A stretch of DNA of 64,000 nt from Hirschia litorea (GTDB taxonomy: Bacteria > Pseudomonadota > Alphaproteobacteria > Caulobacterales > Hyphomonadaceae). Both the position numbers and the translations under genes were made by a program. Under the pieces are notes generated by a model, which made no database searches, was not told the DNA's origin, and saw only the letters and a program-made list of their open reading frames with translations. The DNA lies in assembly GCF_042665075.1 (NCBI RefSeq), contig NZ_JBHTBR010000002.1, forward strand, positions 372,001-436,000, in the 5' to 3' direction. Shown one piece after another: positions 58,565 to 64,000 of the stretch. Within the stretch, counting starts at the first letter, position 1, and every line of letters starts with the position of its first letter.

Positions 58565-61500
58565 CTAGCTATCGGGTAATTCCAGTTTAGGTAATGCGTT
58601 CACGATTTTCATCGTTTCCAAAGAAACTGTGATGACGCGTTGGAATAGCTCCAACGGGTAGGCTGGGTTTCCGACTGTTTCATTTGCATAGTCGTTGGCG
58701 TCGTTGATGATGCCGCTGGCTTTGTCTTTCTTCACGCATTGGCGTTCCATCACCCAATCTAGAGCGGGTTTGCCGTTGACGACGTAGTCGTAGGCTTCAA
58801 GGGGGATGCACGTCATGGTGATGCGAGCGTTATAGATGACGGTGGTTTTGTCTTTAGCTTTGCCCTTGCCGCCGAACTTCATCTTTTCGACGCGGAAGAA
58901 GGTTTTCGGATCGTCAATGTTTGCGAGGCGTAAATCACCTTGAGCGATTTGAATGGGGTAGGGTTCAACGCTTTCATAATTGACGTGTAAATCACCCAAT
59001 AAACGGCCCGCTTTTGAAAAGGCCCAAAAATCTGCGGCGGTTTTGACGGCGGGGATTCGGGGGAGTTCTTTGGACAAATTGTTCTTGAACCGTTCGCGAT
59101 AGTCAGGGGAATGCAGCAGGCCATAGATGTAATAGAACAGGTCTTCCTTGCTGATCTGCTCGCCCGCATATGCGGTTTGGAAGTGCTTTAGCCCCGCGTC
59201 AGAGATCCCGTCGCGTTCGATGTAGCCCGTTTCTCCAGTAGTAAAGAGGTCATCATCGGTGTTAGCTGGTTCATATATTTTGAGTGGAAAGCACTGAGCG
59301 CCCGCTGCGAGCATATTTAGATCAGGAACCTGATCCACCATTAAGACAGACGCACCAGCAGTTGATCCAATACCCGTGACGCAAAGCAGTCTGTTCCGGA
59401 AATCCATACCAATTGGAAAGAAACGCGGCATTAGGTAAATCATATCGTTCAGTGAGCGGCTGAAGTACATCGGTGACTTCTCAAATGGGCGATACGAAGC
59501 GATTGTAAGGCTACTACCTTCAAACCTTAACCGCTTACCTTTTCCAAATTGCTGCTTGAGGCTGCGATTCCAACTTATTTTCTTCTGATCATAGGCAATC
59601 TTTTCTTCGAAATCCGCATCGCTTGTCGGTTCAATTCGGTCCATTTGGGAATGATATTCGTTAAGCAGGCCTTTCAAATTTGTTGCCAGAATTTGACTTG
59701 AGGCATTGTAACACCAAGAATCTCGCCCTGTTGCAACGCCTCTTGAGTAGGTCTCGAAAACTACTTTCGCAGACTTGTCTTTCTTGTTGCCAATCTCAAG
59801 GAAACCACCAAAAGCCTTCTCACCTTGTCCGACCCAATCAAAATTTTCATCAGGTTCAATCATCGTCCAGCCTTTCGTTGAGGCAAGACCATCAATAGAT
59901 TTCAAAGTTCGAACAATTCCCAATTTTTCTTTCTGATCGAGATAATCTCCGATGTCATAATAATGAATTTTTCCAAATTCAGCCGCTTCTGGACTCCGAA
60001 CCAAGACCGTGATTGCAATTGGTGAGCGGCTCCCGGAACCAAATATCTTACCGCCTTCTTTTCTGGAAAGCTCACCAGACGTACGTTGATTGCCCCGCAA
60101 ATAAAAAACATACAAACTCGAAAATTCTTCGGCTAAACACTTCCGCAAACCATCTGTTGCACTGCCATCCACCCATCCTGCATTCGAAACATATGCAACG
60201 ACGCCCGCGGCAGTTCCTGTGTCCTTGATACGATCAGTCGCCCAACGGATCGATCGAATATAGCTGTCGTATAAGGCGTTCTTGTTGGTTGCTGTAGAGT
60301 AGGCCGCGTAACTTTCACGAATGGCCGCATCTAAATTTTTGTACTCAATATTTGCAGCATCATCGTTAGCGGATCGTTGCCCTGCCGAATATGGCGGGTT
60401 TCCCATAATCACCCGAATATCGCGCTCTTTCTGGACCGTGCGACGCTCTGAGTTGTCCGGCATGAGGTCTGCTATCATGTCTTTTTCCTGCTCATAAAGC
60501 TGGAAAGTGTCTGTTAGACATATGCCTTCAAATGGGGAATAGGGGACGTCTTCACCATTTGCATTTTGCTTTATTTGGTCGTGATAGACTGCTTCGATAT
60601 TGATCGCGGCGATGTAGTAGGCCAGCAAAACAATCTCGTTCGCATGGATTTCGTGTTTGTATTTATGCTCCAGCTCTTCAGGTTTGATCAGCCCCGATTG
60701 CAGCAGGCGGGTGATGAACGTGCCGGTACCGGTGAAGGGGTCAAGGATATGCACGCCCTTGCTGCCCAGCGTTTGCCCGAACTCGGATTGCAGCACGTCG
60801 TTGACGGAATGGATGATGAAATCCACTACCTCAACGGGGGTATAAACAATTCCCAGCTTTTGCGTCATCGCGGGGAAGGCTGTACGGAAGAATTTGTCGT
60901 ATAGCTCGACAACCAGTTTTTGGCGCGCTTCTGCGGTTTTTAGCCCTTGTGAGCGGCGGCGGACGCTTTCATAGAATTTTTGAAGGGATTCACTTTCGTT
61001 TTCCAAGCTATGTTCATTAAGAACATCGACCACTTGCGTCATCGCTCGTGAAACTGGGTTTTTAGCTGTGAACTCATTGCCTTCAAATAGGGCATCAAAA
61101 ACAGGTTTTGTGATGATATGCTGGGCAAGCATTTCAATCGCGTCATCATTTGAAATTTCTGGATTTAGATCATCACGCAATTCAGCGACAAATGCATCAA
61201 ATGCCATTTTTATGCTGGTTTCGCCTGATTTGATTATGGTATTGATACGTAAAATGTGTTTGCGGGCAATGTCAGCAATGTCTTTTGCCCAATCTTCCCA
61301 ATAGTCTCTACGACCGCATTTTTTGACGATCTTTGCCATAATACCTGCGGCAAATTCGTCGACCCATAAATTGTATTGTTCGGGTTCTTCCGTTTCTGTT
61401 GTGAGCGTAGGTTCACCTTCGCCATCATTCTCACTACCACCACCTATTCCGGTCTTTTCCGCTTTAGGTTTGGTTTGATTGGGTAAATGATTGGATACGG

Positions 61501-61954
61501 CAATAACTTCGATCTTATCGTTTACAGTTTCTCCAAGCCCAATACGGTTGATTGTAGAATCCATGCGTTCATCGTGAGAACGAAGCGCATTGAGTATTTG
61601 CCAGACGACTTGATAGCGTTGATTGTCCTTTAAGGCGTCTTCAGGGGACGTGTTTGGAGGTATGGCTATGGGGAGGATAACATAACCCATTTTTTTACCT
61701 TCAGCCCTCCGCATAACGCGTCCAACTGACTGAACAACATCAATTTGAGATTTGCGAGGGTGTAGAAATAAAATTGCATCAAGTGCTGGGACGTCTACAC
61801 CTTCGGATAGACATTTAGCATTTGATAGAATGCGACATGAGTCTTCAGTATCTTCCTTAAGCCAGCTTAGAAGCTTTTCACGTGATTTTGCGTTGTAGGT
61901 ACCGTCTACGTGCTCTAATTCGCAACGTAAGCGGGGTTCTTCCTTGTCATCCAT
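58565..61954 (-). CDS. Type ISP restriction-modification enzyme, C-terminal part (helicase C-half, methylase, specificity)
   Basis: The downstream 1129 codons of a frameshifted single-chain enzyme. It begins inside the second helicase domain (ILSNAKCLSEGVDVPALDAI, VVQSVGRVMRRAEGKKMGY), then a linker, a gamma-class N6-adenine methylase with motif I ILDPFTGTGTF (about residue 405) and motif IV IMGNPPYSAGQ (about 516), and a C-terminal target-recognition region. The ATG at 61954 is not a natural start. The methylase motifs are intact. It continues the gene at 61915-63462 in another frame. Confidence 0.88.
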   Translation of the reverse strand: MDDKEEPRLRCELEHVDGTYNAKSREKLLSWLKEDTEDSCRILSNAKCLSEGVDVPALDAILFLHPRKSQIDVVQSVGRVMRRAEGKKMGYVILPIAIPPNTSPEDALKDNQRYQVVWQILNALRSHDERMDSTINRIGLGETVNDKIEVIAVSNHLPNQTKPKAEKTGIGGGSENDGEGEPTLTTETEEPEQYNLWVDEFAAGIMAKIVKKCGRRDYWEDWAKDIADIARKHILRINTIIKSGETSIKMAFDAFVAELRDDLNPEISNDDAIEMLAQHIITKPVFDALFEGNEFTAKNPVSRAMTQVVDVLNEHSLENESESLQKFYESVRRRSQGLKTAEARQKLVVELYDKFFRTAFPAMTQKLGIVYTPVEVVDFIIHSVNDVLQSEFGQTLGSKGVHILDPFTGTGTFITRLLQSGLIKPEELEHKYKHEIHANEIVLLAYYIAAINIEAVYHDQIKQNANGEDVPYSPFEGICLTDTFQLYEQEKDMIADLMPDNSERRTVQKERDIRVIMGNPPYSAGQRSANDDAANIEYKNLDAAIRESYAAYSTATNKNALYDSYIRSIRWATDRIKDTGTAAGVVAYVSNAGWVDGSATDGLRKCLAEEFSSLYVFYLRGNQRTSGELSRKEGGKIFGSGSRSPIAITVLVRSPEAAEFGKIHYYDIGDYLDQKEKLGIVRTLKSIDGLASTKGWTMIEPDENFDWVGQGEKAFGGFLEIGNKKDKSAKVVFETYSRGVATGRDSWCYNASSQILATNLKGLLNEYHSQMDRIEPTSDADFEEKIAYDQKKISWNRSLKQQFGKGKRLRFEGSSLTIASYRPFEKSPMYFSRSLNDMIYLMPRFFPIGMDFRNRLLCVTGIGSTAGASVLMVDQVPDLNMLAAGAQCFPLKIYEPANTDDDLFTTGETGYIERDGISDAGLKHFQTAYAGEQISKEDLFYYIYGLLHSPDYRERFKNNLSKELPRIPAVKTAADFWAFSKAGRLLGDLHVNYESVEPYPIQIAQGDLRLANIDDPKTFFRVEKMKFGGKGKAKDKTTVIYNARITMTCIPLEAYDYVVNGKPALDWVMERQCVKKDKASGIINDANDYANETVGNPAYPLELFQRVITVSLETMKIVNALPKLELPDS

Positions 61955-63462
61955 CGTGCCGATTTGACTATCAAGGTAGTCGTTGGCGACAGAGGCAAAT
62001 TGCTTCTTACAAGCTTGGATGTTTTGATATCTTTACAAAAGGCAATCGCGCGTCGCATAGGGCCAGTATCTGTCATTAGGTCTTCAGATAAGCCAGTTTT
62101 GTTTAAAGCTTTATAACAGCCAATAACTTTGGTTGCATCGTCTAGATTCAGTTCACTACCTTCTTGCCATGACTTTTGGAGGCCTTCAGAAATAGTGCCT
62201 TCATCAACTGCGAGTACGATGACTTTGTAGTCTGTCAGAAGGTCATTTTCGACTGCCCATGAGAAACCGCGCGTGAAGAGCGTTTTGCCATAGAGGTTTT
62301 CGTCATCCATGTCACAAAGTTCAACGGATGCGTCGCTAGCTTTTTCTTTTACACCTTCACCATAAACGCGCGGTGTCGCTGTCATATATAGGCGCTTATG
62401 TCCACGAACATTGGATTGAGAGTGTACTTTAATAAAGTTAGATTCATCTTGATCTGGGAAAAGTGCACCAGTTGTTCTATGTGCCTCATCGCAAATGATG
62501 AGGTCAAAATCATCCATATCGTGAAGAGATTGAGCGCGTGTAATTACATCAATCGAATGGTAGGTTGCAAATACAACCGTCATGCAATCTTTGTTGGCGT
62601 ATTCTCTCACGCCATGAGCGAGTTTTTCAGGATTTGTCGTCGAAGGATAGGCGAGGTCAAAAGCGCCTATATCTGCCCCGTCATCACTGCCTTGGCGCTT
62701 TCCAACTTGGCTATCTGAACAGACTGCAAAGGATTTTAGAGGAATGCCCGCATCATTTGTCCATTCGCGAACAGTTTGAGACATGAGAGATAGAGAAGGT
62801 ACCATGAAGAGTACCTTCTTGCCTATTCCAGCAAGATCTTCAGCTATTTTCAGCCCCGTAAAGGTTTTACCCGTTCCACACGCCATAATCAGTTTGCCGC
62901 GATCAGCTTCTTCTAATCCAGCGCGCACAGCCTCAAGCGCTTGTTCTTGGTGAGGGCGGAGCGTTTTCTTGTCTAAAAGCTGTACACGTTGGTCACGCAC
63001 AAAGCTTGACCAGTTGATGTTGCTTTCCTCTAGATCGGTAAGGCCTATTCTTAGTGTTTCAATTGCTTGTCCATTAAGAAGGGATTCTGCGTTTTGCCCC
63101 CAATTCCCACCTGTTGTATCAACGACAATTCGACGCCCGAAATGCGACGTACCGGATGCAGCGAAAAATGAATCTAGGTCTTTACGTTCAATGCGGCGGT
63201 CTTCACTATAAAATTTACACTGTATTGCACAAAATTTATCGCTTCCTGAAATTTTAGCGACAAGATCAATGCCAAGGTCTTTCTTGTTTAAACCTTGCGA
63301 TTCAGCCCAATCAGAAAACGTCCACACGTCATCGTAAAGAGATTTTTGCATTGCATCATGCTTGAAATAGACAAGAACGAGCTGCTCAAACTGGGTGCCT
63401 TTTGAACGTTCATCTGGAGAAGCTTCACGATAAGCGTTCAAGATTTGACTAAAACTTTGCAT
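61915..63462 (-). CDS. Type ISP restriction-modification enzyme, N-terminal part (nuclease and helicase N-half)
   Basis: The first half of a LlaGI/LlaBIII-like enzyme that cuts, moves along and methylates DNA in one chain. The Mrr-like nuclease shows GIDLVAK and AIQCKFY (Asp71, Gln86, Lys88 counted from GTG 63477). The ATPase has ACGTGKTFTGLKIAEDL and ICDEAHRT, then YMTATPRVYGEG. ATG 63462 is the better start. The frame leaves the family pattern after AFCKDIKTSKLV, and the true continuation lies in the -1 frame, so a base seems lost near 62005-62010. Confidence 0.88.
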   Translation of the reverse strand: MQSFSQILNAYREASPDERSKGTQFEQLVLVYFKHDAMQKSLYDDVWTFSDWAESQGLNKKDLGIDLVAKISGSDKFCAIQCKFYSEDRRIERKDLDSFFAASGTSHFGRRIVVDTTGGNWGQNAESLLNGQAIETLRIGLTDLEESNINWSSFVRDQRVQLLDKKTLRPHQEQALEAVRAGLEEADRGKLIMACGTGKTFTGLKIAEDLAGIGKKVLFMVPSLSLMSQTVREWTNDAGIPLKSFAVCSDSQVGKRQGSDDGADIGAFDLAYPSTTNPEKLAHGVREYANKDCMTVVFATYHSIDVITRAQSLHDMDDFDLIICDEAHRTTGALFPDQDESNFIKVHSQSNVRGHKRLYMTATPRVYGEGVKEKASDASVELCDMDDENLYGKTLFTRGFSWAVENDLLTDYKVIVLAVDEGTISEGLQKSWQEGSELNLDDATKVIGCYKALNKTGLSEDLMTDTGPMRRAIAFCKDIKTSKLVRSNLPLSPTTTLIVKSARWMTRKNPAYVAN

Positions 63463-63477
63463 TAGACGCGCCCCCAC

Positions 63478-64000
63478 TTAGAATCGTTTTTTACTGCAAT
63501 CCAATCAGTAGATGATCATGGGGCAGGCTGTAAATCTCAACATTTAGGAAAGCTGTAACAACGCCTCCATGAACTGAGGTTTATCGTCATTCTCTCAACT
63601 CAAAAGGGAGGGCGAGGCAGATTCGTTGGAGAAATTGCACAGGGACCGGCGAGGGGACTTTTTTGTGTAACGTCGCGAAATTACGGTTTAGGTCAATTTA
63701 AACTTAATAAGAGTAAAGCTTACGGTCGTTTAGTCCCTGAAGGACAGACTTTATCTATAATGGTATAGAATGCGCTCCTACAAAAAACACGACGACCTTT
63801 ATCCCTAATACCAGCGGGTAATTGGCATTATTTACACCTTGATAGAATATTTGCCATGCCTTCTAAGCGTAGTTGGGACAGAGAGACAGTTACACCTTAC
63901 AACTATAAAAATATTGCCTAAATGACTTAGGTTAGCTTTAGCCTCTTCACGCTTATCTAGCAAACAGATGTCTATCACTTTTTGTCTCGTCAGTATGCCT
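63478..64000. other. Upstream region of the restriction gene without a gene
   Basis: About 520 bases, AT-rich, at the window's end. No frame longer than ~25 codons with a ribosome site, no tRNA and no clear repeat was seen. It should hold the promoter of the restriction enzyme. Confidence 0.5.

Noticed and set aside
39351..64000. Second attachment site (copy of the tRNA-Phe 3' end)
   Set aside because: I scanned the intergenic parts by eye and found no convincing copy; short matches are possible but cannot be supported without a search.
63478..64000. Short frame starting at ATG near 63855 (MPSKRSWDRE)
   Set aside because: Only about 21 codons, no ribosome site and no known similarity.

Overview
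The window reads as a chromosomal segment of an alphaproteobacterium of moderate G+C (roughly mid-40s percent by eye), most like the Hyphomonadaceae/Maricaulales (a Hirschia-like organism would fit). The evidence is the set of alphaproteobacterial neighbourhoods: murA-DUF2948-hisD-UPF0262-phosphatase-infA-maf-RNase E/G-yacG, an Entner-Doudoroff operon, TonB-dependent receptors with sugar genes, and Zur- and Fur-like boxes of the expected type. The genus is inference only.

Layout. 1-7237: the distal part of a type II secretion operon, gspF to gspN, then a lipoprotein. 7348-11745: tRNA-Asp, a Fur-box-preceded siderophore receptor/PepSY operon, and tRNA-Ser. 11847-15379: a divergent zinc module (DUF3299 protein, FtsX-type permease with a His-rich loop, ATPase; ZIP transporter opposite) sharing a perfect Zur-like palindrome. 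15390-17726: two divergent RyR-domain genes, one of them a membrane protein with nucleotide-binding folds. 17752-20576: a small unknown gene, an SPFH protein and an FAD monooxygenase. 20669-27116: zwf-edd-glk-eda-pyk, a near-complete glucose-to-pyruvate Entner-Doudoroff operon without pgl. 27413-32572: a phenylalanine/tyrosine catabolic operon (phhA, hpd, VOC protein, maiA, fah, phhB) with a divergent Lrp/AsnC regulator; hmgA is absent from it. 32582-39203: tRNA-Thr and a housekeeping block from murA to yacG.

From tRNA-Phe (39276) onwards the content is accessory. A P4-type integrase starts just behind the tRNA. It is followed by a G+C-richer ArsR-MFS pair, the C-terminal stump of a second integrase, and two overlapping transposon-passenger-like genes. 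44579-53392 is a sucrose/fructan utilisation locus: fructokinase, MFS importer, GH68-like enzyme, LacI regulator, tryptophan-halogenase-like flavoprotein and TonB-dependent receptor. These are tied together by five copies of a CAAACGTTTG-type operator, two of the sites being pairs about two helical turns apart. 53648-63477 is entirely minus-strand: a DUF3987 protein, two small genes, an AlpA/excisionase-like gene, two unrecognised genes in an overlapping pair, and a type ISP restriction-modification enzyme (nuclease-helicase-methylase) broken by a one-base frameshift near 62005. The last 520 bases hold no convincing gene.

No search was run. Family names rest on motifs visible in the translations. 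Function statements are family knowledge unless described as seen in the sequence.
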